35,217 nt of DNA from Paenactinomyces guangxiensis (GTDB lineage: Bacteria > Bacillota > Bacilli > Thermoactinomycetales > Thermoactinomycetaceae): NCBI RefSeq assembly GCF_016055185.1, contig NZ_JAECVR010000030.1:1-35217 (forward strand), read 5' to 3'. Position 1 is the stretch's first letter. Every line of letters starts with the position of its first letter. The position numbers were made by a program, and so were the translations under genes. The notes beneath the pieces were generated by a model. The model saw nothing but the letters and a program-made list of their open reading frames with translations, was not told where the DNA came from and did no database searches. Of this stretch, positions 35,119 to 35,217 are shown piece by piece.

Positions 35119-35217
35119 GACCTTGTTGCATAACTAAGGTAAAAACCTAGAAACCTAGCGGTTCCAAGGCACTTTTGAAGTGTTAAAACCTAATCTTTTA
35201 TCTATTAAGCGATCGAG
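35119..35217 (-). mobile_element. Possible end of an insertion element at the right edge
   Basis: From the edge, a minus-strand frame reads LDRLIDKRLGFNTSKVPWNR and stops at TAG (35157-35155), as the C-terminus of a gene might. It is followed by repeated CCTAG and by CCTTAGTTATGCAACAAGG (35121-35139), directly against the truncated gene. Short AT-rich ends of this kind are usual for insertion sequences. With no transposase core, matching inverted repeat or target duplication in view, the call is tentative. Confidence 0.3.

Overview
The window looks like chromosome from a Bacillales bacterium (Firmicutes, Bacillaceae-like). The signs are strong Shine-Dalgarno sequences, frequent GTG and TTG starts, TTGACA/TATAAT-type promoters, a textbook Bacillus Zur box, a pectinolysis locus close to the yesMN/yteR genes of Bacillus subtilis, and an mntABCD operon whose MntC carries the Bacillus-type C-terminal extension. 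I see no rRNA or tRNA genes and no CRISPR array.

Layout. (1) 1-3600, minus strand: remains of an L-rhamnonate catabolic operon. An IclR regulator, a fumarylacetoacetate hydrolase-family enzyme and a zinc alcohol dehydrogenase are intact. They are followed by three genes cut to fragments and joined out of frame: rhmD, an MFS permease and a lutA-like gene. The set fits the diketo route from L-rhamnonate to pyruvate plus L-lactate. (2) 3745-4455, plus strand: an XRE repressor and small membrane protein pair. (3) 4496-16010, minus strand: a pectin/rhamnogalacturonan locus with a secreted pectate lyase, uxaC, yteR, a sugar ABC importer without its ATPase, and a YesN/YesM two-component system. The same palindromic operator core lies at the uxaC and yesM promoters. 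(4) 16087-17286: a small membrane protein, a remnant of an HNH endonuclease gene and otherwise empty DNA. (5) 17337-20846: a zinc locus with a Zur-boxed COG0523 GTPase (zagA/yciC type) facing ycgR and ycgQ. (6) 21159-22410: a sortase-type surface protein with a Gly/Asn-rich repeat, then a decayed gene. (7) 22534-26304: a solitary 1256-residue DUF4011 / superfamily 1 helicase / nuclease, a likely defence protein. (8) 26770-31128: mntDCBA behind a long leader. (9) 31341-35217: a small unknown gene, then three minus-strand genes for a family I do not recognise, then a probable element boundary.

Two 144-bp direct repeats, about 90% identical (22159-22302 and 31665-31808), flank the helicase, the mnt operon and the small gene, a 9.4-kb block that could be lost or moved by recombination. 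The best candidate for something undescribed is the three-gene cluster at 31848-35118. Its proteins share a repeated unit with a paired-Cys signature, five copies in all. The two complete members also share a cytoplasmic Gly/Asn motif followed by one membrane anchor.
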